Shown here: piece after piece, positions 12,710 through 22,700 of the stretch
How the letters are laid out: each line of letters opens with the position of its first letter
How positions within the stretch are numbered: the first letter of the stretch is position 1
Assembly: GCA_023231475.1 (NCBI GenBank)
Contig: JALJEE010000507.1
Span: 1-55,484, forward strand
Reading direction: 5' to 3'
Source of the DNA: Seison nebaliae
Lineage: Eukaryota; Rotifera; Pararotatoria; Seisonacea; Seisonidae
Length of the DNA stretch: 55,484 nt
Position numbers and translations under genes: made by a program
Notes under the pieces: model-generated
What the model was told of the DNA's origin: nothing
Seen by the model: the letters and a program-made list of their open reading frames with translations, nothing else
Database searches by the model: none

Positions 12710-14065
12710 ATGAATAACGGAAGTACGATTAATGCCGAACCGAGTTCCACACAACTAAACCATCACGACGGTGTCTACTTGCCCAAGTGGTCACACAACG
12801 AAGATTTGGGTGCATTCTCCCGGAAAGGACACCTCACCTTCAGTAGTAGCAGTAACGGCACTTCAGCCGAATTAGAGGAGACTGAGAAGAAACGTTCACA
12901 TCGTTCTCATAAACGGCACGAGAAATTGCACAGACACAAACAACAACATGTCACTGAATTGGAGTCATCTAAAATCAGTTATCTCCAAGAACAACAAACT
13001 TATCTTCTTAGGAAATTGCATAAAGAAATTGAAAATCTTCGAATTGAGAATCAAGGTTCCTAACCCATATTTAAACTTTCATCAATCACTTAATACTTAA
13101 ATTTCTTTCCGGAAAGATCTCCAATATAAATTAGCAACTAAACGCGACCATCATAACTACGACGATGAGAAGCGAGGTTTCCTTTCTGAAAAGTGTGAAT
13201 ATTAAACAGTTTATTGTATTTGATAAGATTTGACAAGAATCGCTTCCGGATTGAAAAAGAAAGTGAAATATTTGAAGAATGATTTGAATACGCAACAGGA
13301 AACGATTAATAATTTAGAGGAACAATTGAAAAATTTGAAATCAACAGATATTCATCATTTGGATCATTCCACACAAACGAATCAATTAGACGATGCTGAT
13401 ATGAAAAATGAAGAAAATTTGACATTGGGTCAAATTCAATCAATCGATCCCTTATTGATACGAGTGAGTGACGGAAGTGTTAGAACACCAACCGACTCCG
13501 AAATGAAACGTCTCATTGTTCTCTTCTTTTGTAAACAAGAAATGATTGTTCGTTTGTTTTCAACAATTCTGTTCACTCTCTTTCTAGACTAATACAATTT
13601 CATCTTCAAATCCATCGAATAATCTACAACATTTGAGAAGTCGAGAAAATTTCGCACTCCCACCTCCCGAAGAATTGATATTGCAACCTCAACATGAAAA
13701 GTGAAAATTTTCAAAATTTTTTCTCATTTAATTATCGTTTAAGTTTTACTTCTGGTCATCATGTGAAAGGAGGAAATCCGATTTCATACCGTGCAATATC
13801 CTCTACAAATTTCGTGGAAATTGATCGGAAAGTTCCAATTTCTGATAGACGTGGCTCAAAATCGAAGACCGGACAAGCCATTTATTTACCGCCTTTACCT
13901 AATTCGTTCAATAAGAATTCGGTGACCGAACGGACGAAACGAATGAAACAAATTCATCGTGATCGATTAGCTCGAATCAATCCCACTTACCCATCACACC
14001 ATTCAGAGAATCCATCCTATCGACGATCGAATGATGATAAAGATCGTTTGAATAATTCCCAATAG
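12710..14065 (+). CDS. CCDC74/CCDC92-family coiled-coil protein
   Basis: Resembles vertebrate CCDC74A/B, which carry a CCDC92-type coiled coil. I read five exons: 12710-13055, 13117-13176, 13228-13517, 13588-13700 and 13744-14065. The joins keep frame through introns of 61, 51, 70 and 43 bp. Marks of the family are a coiled coil beginning SYLQEQQTYLLRKLHKEIE and crossing the first junction into DLQYKLATK, a middle PLLIR...PTDSE segment, and a C-terminal tail (LPPLPNSFNKN, then TERTKRMKQIHRDRLARI) like the human LPALK...ERQKRLQAMQ end. I chose ATG 12710 because upstream frame sequence looks non-coding. The exon 3 donor is uncertain: GTTCTC at 13518 and GTGAGT at 13464 are both in phase, but the first keeps conserved-looking residues. 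CCDC92-family proteins associate with centrosomes or cilia, so that role here is inference. Confidence 0.8.
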
Positions 14066-14189
14066 AGAACATTTCTTTTATTTATTATGACAATATTTTA
14101 TCTACAACGTCTACCGATTATGATATTTGATTTCCATTCAATTCATCGGAAGTATTCAAAAAATTATTATTATTCTCATTCTCATTATT

Positions 14190-14195
14190 AATAAA
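14190..14195 (+). promoter_or_regulatory. Poly(A) signal of CCDC74-like gene
   Basis: AATAAA lies 125 bp past the stop codon of the CCDC74-like gene and before the next gene's start at 14325. Confidence 0.5.
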
Positions 14196-14324
14196 AGAAA
14201 CATTTTCTTTCTCTTTTTACTGTTATTCATATCGTAACCTTAAACTACGTCATATCATATGACGCAACATTTTAAAATGTTTGTATGATAATTTGAAAAA
14301 AAAACATTAAACATCTTTTCCAAC

Positions 14325-15146
14325 ATGTTAAATGACCAATATCTCCTTCAATTCCCACCAATCGACGAACATATTCATAAGAAAAGTTTTTATTGTTCTT
14401 CTTCTTCTTCTTCTTCTTCAACTTATTGAAAACTAAAAGAAAAGAAGAAAAAAGAGAAACGTCATCATAAGAAGAAGAGTCATAAGGAAAAGAAGCATCG
14501 TCATAAAAAAAAGAAATCTAAAAAAAGTTCGAAGAAAAGTTTGAGGGAATCTAAAATGAATAACGAAACATCAACTTATCAACAAAATTTTCCTAATAAT
14601 CCTGATCCTACACAATATCAATTTCAGCTGAATAATAATAGGACGAACAGCGGTCATATAAAAGAGAAAGGATTTAAAACGGAAATGGTTAAAGCTTTCC
14701 TTAACGGTTTTCTGGAAGAGAAACGGGAAAAAACGATAAGTTCACATAAACCTCAAGAACCGTTCGGGAATTCTGATGGGAGATATGTGGCAAATATTCA
14801 ACATCCTCCTAAATATATTCCGAATAATAAGGAACAATACCCACAAACTTTCGTTCCACAATATGAAAATGCGGAGAATCATCAATATGAAAATTTTCCG
14901 ATTTATCAACCGAATGGAAATGTTTCAAAAGAATTTCCTTCGAATAATTTGAATAATCAATATGAAAATCTAAATTGGTACGATAATAATCCGTACGGTA
15001 ATAATCCAAATGATATTTATCCGCAACAAAGACAACAGTCTAGAAAAGAAAAAGCGAAAGAAATGTTTATGAAAGCTAAACCTGGATTGGAGATAGCGTT
15101 AAGAACTGCTGGAGTGGCAGTTGGAGTTGCCGGTTTTCTAATATAA
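14325..15146 (+). CDS. Low-complexity Lys/His then Asn/Tyr/Gln protein, paralogue A
   Basis: Not a family I recognise. Exon 1 (14325-14385) starts MLNDQYLLQFPPIDEHIHKK and joins in phase 1 to exon 2 (14440-15146). The 54-bp intron has a CTT-rich pyrimidine tract. The predicted protein is 255 aa: a short start, about 35 residues almost entirely Lys, His and Arg, then an Asn/Tyr/Gln/Pro-rich disordered middle. A 32-residue C-terminal segment ends in a hydrophobic stretch (LRTAGVAVGVAGFLI). The downstream neighbour repeats this layout, so the two look like a tandem duplicate. Without the upstream exon, the long frame has no ATG before the basic block, which supports the splice. There is no signal peptide. 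The basic block could bind nucleic acid or phosphate, but that is a guess. Confidence 0.7.
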
Positions 15147-15247
15147 TATAAAAAACGAATAATTTCTTCAATATGTAATTACCATCATTTTTCCATATTT
15201 TTCTAATCTTTTCTCCAATTCAATTAAATTAACTTTTTTTTAAACAG

Positions 15248-16243
15248 ATGTTTCCACAGATTCCCAATTCTTTAAATCAGCATCCATCTGATAATAATTA
15301 TGTGAAAACGAAGAGTGAAGAAAAAAAGAATAAACATAAATCAAAGAAAAAAAAAGAATCTCATCATCATCATCATCATCATCGTCATTCAGACACGAAT
15401 AATATTCCTGCCAATCAGCCAACATTAGTGTCGTGGAATAATTCATCAAATGAACATCCTCCTCTTCCCCCTCCGCTTATGGTAGCAGAACCAAAACTAA
15501 TGCATTTTCAACAACCGTCAAATTTCCAAGAAAAACCGCAATCACCTACTTTCCAATATCAACCACCAAATCAATACCCAATCAATTCCTTACAACACAC
15601 ATTATCATCACAAGATTTGGTACAATCGTCAGTTGATCGACCACCATTGAATAGATTTATGTCATCGGAAGAGGTATCAACAAATGAAACATCGAAAGCT
15701 TCAATCGGTCGTTTAGCAAAAAAATGGAGATCGAATACGGGAAAGAATAAAAATGTTCCAAATCCATGGAATTTGCCTCTCCAACAATCTCAGTATCAAC
15801 CAAATATGCCATTAGTTCCTTTTAATCAATCTTATGGATATCCATCTATATCTTCTCCGCCTCCCTATCAACTTAATCAATATCAAACACCATATAATTA
15901 TGCACAAAATAATTATGCACAAAATACTTATGCACAAAATAATTATGCACAAAATAATTATGCACAAAATTATTATGCGCAAAATAACTACCCACTAGAT
16001 AATTACTCTCAAAACAACTACCCAATATATCCGACAAATAATCAGAATTATGATCCATCTTCACAACAAAATTATCAGTACAATCCTCATTTATTTTCAA
16101 ATGTTAATCAAAATGCTCCGGCTGAAAAGGATGAATCATTGAAGGATAAAGTGAACAATTTTGTAAGCGACCATAAAGTACCTTTAATGGCGTTAGGCAA
16201 AACAGTTGAAATTGGATTAAATGTAGCTCAACTATTTGTATAA
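15248..16243 (+). CDS. Low-complexity Lys/His then Asn/Tyr/Gln protein, paralogue B
   Basis: A 331-aa protein of no family I recognise, 101 bp downstream of its likely paralogue. It starts MFPQIPNSLNQ, then has a Lys-rich block and seven consecutive His. A long Pro/Gln/Asn/Tyr-rich region follows, with six copies of a five-residue NYAQN-type repeat, and then a charged segment. The final 32 residues (LKDKVNNF to VAQLFV) align without gaps to the end of paralogue A. The ATG sits directly behind a strong acceptor-like T8-AAACAG, so the gene may have an upstream non-coding exon. A weak in-phase donor inside paralogue A's last codons could also fuse the two, which I consider less likely. AATAAA at 16291-16296 follows the stop by 48 bp. 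Confidence 0.75.
   Translation: MFPQIPNSLNQHPSDNNYVKTKSEEKKNKHKSKKKKESHHHHHHHRHSDTNNIPANQPTLVSWNNSSNEHPPLPPPLMVAEPKLMHFQQPSNFQEKPQSPTFQYQPPNQYPINSLQHTLSSQDLVQSSVDRPPLNRFMSSEEVSTNETSKASIGRLAKKWRSNTGKNKNVPNPWNLPLQQSQYQPNMPLVPFNQSYGYPSISSPPPYQLNQYQTPYNYAQNNYAQNTYAQNNYAQNNYAQNYYAQNNYPLDNYSQNNYPIYPTNNQNYDPSSQQNYQYNPHLFSNVNQNAPAEKDESLKDKVNNFVSDHKVPLMALGKTVEIGLNVAQLFV
15361..15384 (+). repeat. (CAT)n, poly-His in paralogue B
   Basis: CAT codons repeated seven times and followed by CGT CAT, encoding the His run next to the Lys block. Like the runs in SMG1, this is an in-frame trinucleotide expansion. Confidence 0.9.
15896..15985 (+). repeat. 15-bp coding tandem repeat, NYAQN units
   Basis: Six copies of a 15-bp unit, AATTATGCACAAAAT, with few substitutions. 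They encode NYAQN, NYAQN, TYAQN, NYAQN, NYAQN and YYAQN. Degenerate units (NYPLD, NYSQN, NYPIY) follow. Near-identity at DNA level implies recent expansion by slippage or unequal exchange. Confidence 0.95.
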
Positions 16244-16290
16244 TTTTCTTTTATTGTTCCGGTACTTATCCGGTAATTGTTTATTTCTAT

Positions 16291-16296
16291 AATAAA
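16291..16296 (+). promoter_or_regulatory. Poly(A) signal of paralogue B
   Basis: AATAAA 48 bp past the stop codon at 16243. A second copy follows at about 16314. Confidence 0.6.
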
Positions 16297-17064
16297 ACTA
16301 ATTTCGTCAACTAATAAAACTATAATAATTTCACAGAGCAATAAAAAAAAGTGAAATATCTAACAAGTGAAATACAAAGATTTTTTAAATAAATTAAGTG
16401 TAACATTTCATCTAACAATATCTGCCTAACAGAAAAAATATAATAACCTAACAGTAATAACCTAATGCAAGAAAGACCTCATATGATGATAGTCCAAATT
16501 GAATGGAATATATATTATATTATTTTTCGTATAATCTTAATATAAATATTGATATTTTTAATAATTTTAGTCTAAATAAGTTTAGAATGAACTTAACTGG
16601 TTTTGAGTAAATAAACATCTAAATCAACTTTTCTCTTATATCTTATATTGTTTGACATGGTAAATCTTTGTATAATGCAAATTACTTTAATTCCCATTCA
16701 TTATGACCATATCCATCTCCATAACGTTAAACACTTAATTTTGTCATCTGGACCGATAACATACCTGACGATCGATCGAATATCTCTTGTGGAACTACAA
16801 CGTTTGATTGACATTAGTGATAACCTAAATTTTTTCATATTATTTTCCAATTTATACATCAGTTTAATATCATACTATTGGGAACTAATATTGGAATTAG
16901 ATAAATAAGATGTAGAACTTTATTGAATTAAAAATTTCATGATTATTTTGATAAAATTAATAAGCACATATTAAATTAATTAGAAATTTAAAATCTTATG
17001 TATAATTATATCTATAGTTTAATTTACTCCTTTGCATCAGGGCTCATTCAGGGAACATTCCCAT
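16297..17064. other. AT-rich intergenic, no firm gene
   Basis: About 770 bp between convergent genes. A TTTATT at 16919-16924 gives AATAAA on the minus strand, a fitting poly(A) signal for the Gly-Gly-Met gene. One 83-codon frame (from the ATG at 16657 to 16908) has no homology I recognise and no splice or signal features, so I do not call it. CCTAA occurs three times near 16424-16465 but is not in tandem. Confidence 0.55.
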
Positions 17065-17400
17065 TCAGAAACCTGCCATCTCACCCATATCTCCCATTTC
17101 TTCTTGACCACCCATTCCCCCTGGACCACTCATACCTCCCATACCATTCATACCTCCTGGACCACTCATACCTCCCATTCCTGCTTGACCACTCATACCT
17201 CCCATTCCTCCTGGACCACTCATACCTCCCACCCCTCCAGGGCAGTTCATACCGTCAATGCCTCCTATCATTGGCATACCACCAGATTGCCCATTTCCTG
17301 CATTTTGACTAAAAAATCTCATTGGCGAAAAATTTTTAAATGCCGATTCTCCGTATGCCAACGTGAATGTAAGCAGGAGAATTATAATTGTAGTTTTCAT
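17065..17400 (-). CDS. Small secreted Gly/Met-rich repeat protein
   Basis: A single-exon 111-aa protein with no family name I can assign. The start MKTTIIILLLTFTLAYG is a textbook signal peptide, with cleavage likely after AYG. About 25 ordinary residues follow. The rest is built of Gly-Gly-Met units (GGMSGPGGM, GGMSGQAGM and variants), with one Cys (MNCPGG) and a short acidic end. The body is Gly- and Met-rich, as in some structural, silk-like, cuticle or antimicrobial secreted proteins. The sequence does not show which. Its minus-strand AATAAA lies about 140 bp past the stop. It is followed upstream by another secreted-protein gene on the same strand. Confidence 0.75.
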   Translation of the reverse strand: MKTTIIILLLTFTLAYGESAFKNFSPMRFFSQNAGNGQSGGMPMIGGIDGMNCPGGVGGMSGPGGMGGMSGQAGMGGMSGPGGMNGMGGMSGPGGMGGQEEMGDMGEMAGF

Positions 17401-17897
17401 GTTTAATGCTGTAGAAATATTGTATGGAACTATGGATTTTATATTCTTATAGAAGATATATACAAAATTTATATTCTTTTTACTAATACAATATTCTTTT
17501 ATACCATGGCGTATTTGTTTTTATCCCTGATATGATGTTCTTTTATGTCAATTTCTCAGATTGGTGTTATATGCAGTTAATTAAATTACAATTGACTAAA
17601 GAAATCAATTTATGGCTAACAAGGATATACACCTAACAAGGTATACCAACCGTTGATTTCTGAAAATTATGTAGGTAAGAAAAATAAAGTTAAATTGATT
17701 TGTAGATTATCTTATCCTAAATCAAAAAGTATTACACCAGGTTTTTGATCTTTTTATGTCCTGTATATAGATGTTGATTTATGTATATCATTTTTATAGA
17801 ATATGAGAACAAATATTAACAATTTAAATTTATAATTATTTACGATGAGAACAATAATAATATTAAAAAGATTGAGGATCAGATTGAAGCAAGATAT
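17401..17897. other. Intergenic between two secreted-protein genes
   Basis: About 500 bp of AT-rich DNA upstream of the Gly/Met-rich gene. The minus strand has a TATAAAAT-like element close to 17440, about 40 bp before the start codon. It could be a TATA box with a very short leader. I see nothing else. Confidence 0.45.
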
Positions 17898-18654
17898 TTA
17901 TTGTTGATTAAATATTGTAGGAAGGTCGACTCCTAAACTTTTATAAAAACTTAATATTTCTGGATGTTTAATTATAAAATCCAAAGCTGAAAAATAAGAG
18001 GATTAAGTGAACAAGAAACGTCTGATAATTTACTAACCAATACAGCTTTTGGCTATATCGACATAACCTTTACAACATGATACAATATCACATTTATGCT
18101 TCTCTGTCACAGGAATATTATTCATGATATATTCTTCACCAATCCTAAAAAATAAATATAATTAATAATATACGAAGAAATAGAGAATATACTTCGTTTT
18201 AATGGCATATCTGGTGCATGTAGTGGCACCCAGAAAACCGCAATCTTCGTGTCCAACTTTCAGTTTGATATAATGAATATGAGTAACATGTTTAATTACT
18301 GTCTGTAAAACGATTGTATCGGTATTATTAAGATGTGAATGTGAAGCACAACAAAAATGTCTGGAAAAAATTGATAATTATTTCAACAGAAATTCTTTTA
18401 ACGAATTATCGCCTCTAGATATTTGGGACTTCAATCGTGCAACTTCTTCTTGTAGAATTAAAGGATAATCTTTCAATTTAAGTTGTTTATCAAGTTCTTC
18501 AATTTCATATCGTATTTTATCAACATTTTGCAGATTGGTCTAAATTGATTAAAATAATATTATTAGAAATTGCTGTAAACGAATAATTACAAACCACAAT
18601 TTTACATGTGATGATGGAAAAAGTAAATATTATAGCTAATAAGAAATGTCTCAT
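17898..18654 (-). CDS. Small secreted Cys-rich protein, EMI-like
   Basis: Five minus-strand exons join with perfect phase: 18654-18595, 18539-18403, 18360-18193, 18144-18038 and 17986-17898. They encode 186 aa. The start MRHFLLAIIFTFSIITC is a signal peptide. An amphipathic, charged segment of about 45 residues follows, then a domain with paired and single cysteines: HFCCAS, HEDCGF, TTCTRY, HKCD, SCCKGY and KSC. The Cys-Cys-x-Gly-Tyr ending after spaced Cys and Tyr resembles the EMI domain of extracellular proteins, but I could not check an alignment. Introns are 42-55 bp. AATAAA on the minus strand overlaps the stop codon itself (17902-17897), so the 3' UTR may be tiny. The longest continuous frame covers only exon 1 and hides the gene. 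Confidence 0.78.
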
Positions 18655-19707
18655 TTTTTCATTAGAGTTTCGATTTGAAATTAAATTTTTATGTATTTTT
18701 AAATAAAGTTTGAAAAGACAAATTGACATTTGGTCAGTATCTCATCTATAAATACTGTCTAATTTAATTCTCCCATTCTGAAAATTAGAAGAAATTAATA
18801 TAGTTTTCTAAAACAGTTTTAATGGCTCAATTCTCAAGTTATTTTATTAGAATTTATTTCATTTCTGCAAAAAAAGATCTCAATAATTTAATCATTTCAA
18901 CTTTTCCATCTATTAAAAGTTGTTATTAATTAACTATTGGACAAAGGCGATTAAAATAAAACAAACTTATTTTTAAATTTAATTAATTTTTTTTTTGATT
19001 ATTGTAAGTAATATTTATCGATTGAAATCGTAGTTTGGAGTTTGGTATTAGGTATTAGGTATTAGGTCAATGATGAATACTATTCATAGAATAGGAAGGA
19101 ACTAATTTCGTACTATTTAAAAATGTAACTATTGGTTACTATGGACAATGGAAATGTGAAGGATAATCGTATGGAAATTATACGGTCAACAAGGTCAGCA
19201 TGTTACTACGAAGCAGGTTGAGTTTCTCCTTAAATTTAGGAAGAAAAAGAGTTAGCTTGAGTAAATAAGAAACGAAGAGAAATTAATAAATATTTCACAA
19301 CTAAAATTGCAAAGTCCATACTCCATTTAGTTGTGTGAAGAATTTTATTTGAAAGGAGAATTTTTTTCAAATAATTTCGTTCTTACAAATTTATGTTTCT
19401 CAATAAATTTTCCAATATGTTACGCAATAGATTTGATATTGCACGTTAGAACTTGTTGTTACATGTGTATTGATGAAATTAAATTATATAAATTAAAATA
19501 ACAAACATTGGACGCTACTTTAAAATTTTGTATTCAATTTTCATCATCAATCGTAAGAGTAACTGGATTTGATGATATGAATTAAAATTTAGAAACATTT
19601 TAAGTTTCTATTTCATTTTGTAGGCTTGTCCTTATCACGCATCAGAAGTGATTACATAATTGACATTTCATAAGAATTTCTATTGGCAGAGAAATTATTT
19701 AGAAAAA
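18655..19707. other. Intergenic, divergent region before the PARP gene
   Basis: About 1 kb between divergent genes, very AT-rich. An acceptor-like tract TTTCATTTTGTAG ends at 19622, so the PARP gene may have a 5' UTR intron here. A 7-bp motif, TATTAGG, repeats three times near 19046-19067. I see no coding sequence. Confidence 0.5.
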
Positions 19708-22700
19708 ATGAAGAGGAAAATGAAAGTGAATATAACAGCTCCTCCTCTCATTCATGAGAGTGAATCAGATTGTGATGATGAATCGAGTGATGAAACAACA
19801 TCTGATGAATCCATGTCATGGACAGATGAAGAGAATGACAAAATATTATTTCAAAAAGATTCAATTATTGCAGTGCGATCAGATAGTGCGGAACAACCGT
19901 TTTATTTATGTCGAATAAAAAAAGATATCACGTCGAAAACGGAGAGCGTACCAGCTCAATGGTTATTGAGTCGATTTGATGATTTATCGTTAGAGAAATT
20001 ACAATATCGTTTGGGATATATGGACCAAGTGAAAACCGATACGATTATCGGTCCAGTTGTCATGATTCAAAAGAAGGCGAATGTCGGTCTCGTTTATTTC
20101 GAATTGCCAGTCGATGAATACGGAATGTTATTGACATTATTGAAACGAGACAAAATATTTTTGGGAGATCTCCAAAAATTAAGGAAAAGTTTAACGAAAG
20201 AAAAAGATAAAATTAAATTAACAAAACCGTTACCGAAATTAGAAACGGAATTGGCAGCAGCGTCTAAATTGACTACTACTGATGATACACCGTTAGCGAC
20301 GAAAGATAAAAAATCGTCTTGCTCATCATCATCCTCCAAAGATATAACTCGTGAATCGTCATTGGTGAAGAAGAATTCAATTATAAAAGTTCCATCAATT
20401 CCGAAGAAAATTTTAGAACGCGAAAAAGATGAAGAAGAAAATGGAGAGATTATGGAAATTAATGTTGATATGAATGATGGAAATGTTGATGAAAATGTTG
20501 TTGTTGTAATCGAAAAAAAAGTAGAAAAAGAAAATTTAAAAAAAAATTTACCATCATTACCAAAACCATCATCATCATCGGATGATGATAGTGTAGATGA
20601 GAGTAGAAATGGTTCGTTTGATAAGAAATTGAGACGATCAGAACAAGCGAGAAAACGAATGAAGGAATTATTTGCAGAATTTCATAAAGTCAGTTCGGAA
20701 ATGGATCGAGATGAGAAAAGAAAATTGAAAAGAGATCCCACATTCAATATCATAAATTTTATGATGTTTTCATCTTCATCTGGTGATTCTAGTTCATTAG
20801 AAGATGATAGTAGTAATGAAGAAACGGTGATGAGAAAGAGAAGGAAAAGAACGAAAATATCGACGAAAACTGGTGGTAAGCGAGTGAGGAAGAGTGGAGT
20901 GACAAAGAAGAAACCGAAAATGAAACGATTTTATTCAAATAAATATTTGACTGTCGTTCCTACCTTAAAAGTTTATGATGTTAATCCGTTTTATGAAGAT
21001 GAGAAAATGACACCGCCAAAAAATCTCTCAATTTTCTCCCAATACAAATTGGTGACGAGAGCTGTCATTCTCAATGATATTGGAATGTTGAAGAAATTGA
21101 TGAAGGATTATGATAATATTTGCACATTACAAAGCGTTCGATCTGTTGTTGATGAAAGAACTCCTATCAATTTTGCTATGGATAATAATCGATTAGATAT
21201 GGTGAAATTATTGATTGAAGACGCTCGAAATGGAAGTTCAGGTAGTACCGATAAAACACGAACAAAATTACCAGCAGTTATGATGAGTTCGATTCAAACT
21301 GGTCATTATGATCGACGAATGTTGGGACATGGAATTCGAGAGATATGTATATCTCGTGGTTCACGTGAAGGAAATAATGCATTGACGAAAGATTTATCAA
21401 TTATTTCAGGATATTCATATTCAAGAATGGATTTGATGGAATATATCAAATATGCAGGAGAGAATGGTTGTAATATGGAAATATTTGAATATTTATTTGA
21501 AGAATTAGGAGATACAAATTTTTATCAGACAGCACAATTATTTCCATTATTAGTCTCATCTGGAAATTATCGATTGGCAAGTAAATTTTTGAAAATATCA
21601 CAAAATAATAAAGCATATTTTCAAGTGAATCGTCATCATGAAGAATCATTAGAGGAAAATATCGATTTGGATGAAACACCAAAAGTGAGTCGATTAACTT
21701 CCGTTACGAAGAAATCAGCAGTAGAATGTGATTGTATTACTCCCATTCATTGTGCGGCAGCTAATCCGAATGTGAAATTATTGAAACGATTATTAGATGT
21801 AGTGGCTGATATAAATATTATCGATAAACGCGATCGACGACCAATCCATATCGCAGCGGCTTGTGAGAGTCCAGATCCGTTGAAATTGTTGATGAATCGT
21901 GGGGCATCATATACGTGTATAATGAAAGAAGGATTATTGCCCGTACACATAGCGGCCAAATATGGTCGATATCTTAATTTGGAAGTGATTCTTCGACAGG
22001 CCACTCGTGACCATAATCGATTGAGATTGACAGCTGAAAGACAAGCGAAATTACGAGAAGAGAAATTGAGAAAAGAAAATGAAAAAAAGAAAGACGATTC
22101 GTCACTTACTCATAAAATCGATAATGATGATGATAAATCATCAATAGATGAAATGAATGATAATGATGGTGATGGTAGTGGTGGTGATGGTGAAGATGAA
22201 CCGATATTCACTTCGGCTATTTTAGATAAAGTTCCCGAACCAGAAACATTGGATCGATTAGGAATTGGAAGTGTAAATCGAACATCAAGAAACGGTTTCG
22301 CTGCCATTCATTATGCGGCGAAATCAGGTTGCTGGAATAGTATTCGAGTTTTAATCCGATTTCATGCACGAGTAAATTTACCAGCTACTGGTACGGCGAA
22401 TGGTGGAGTGACAGCATTGATGATAGCCGCACAATATGGTCATTTGAATATCGTAAAAAATTTAATAGAAGTTGAAAATGTTCGAGCTGAATCATTTGAT
22501 CGTTTTCGTCGTTCACCATTAATTCATGCTTGTATGTGTGATCAAGCACATATTTTGTCTTATCTCCTTCATCTCGGTTGTGACGTAAATAGTTGTGATT
22601 CATCCAATAATTCTGCTTTACATTATGCCGCCGCTTATGGTAGTTGGTATTGTGTGGACATGTTATTATCACATGAGAAAGTAGAAGTGGATGTGAGGAA

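Noticed and set aside
16657-16908. 83-residue plus-strand frame in the AT-rich gap
   Set aside because: No signal peptide, repeats, splice partners or recognisable family. Composition is what AT-rich noise yields.
19040-19070. TTAGG-like tandem motif, possible internal telomere repeat
   Set aside because: The unit is seven bases (TATTAGG) and occurs only three times. Arthropod telomeric TTAGG would be five bases and longer. Scattered CCTAA copies near 16424-16465 are not tandem either.
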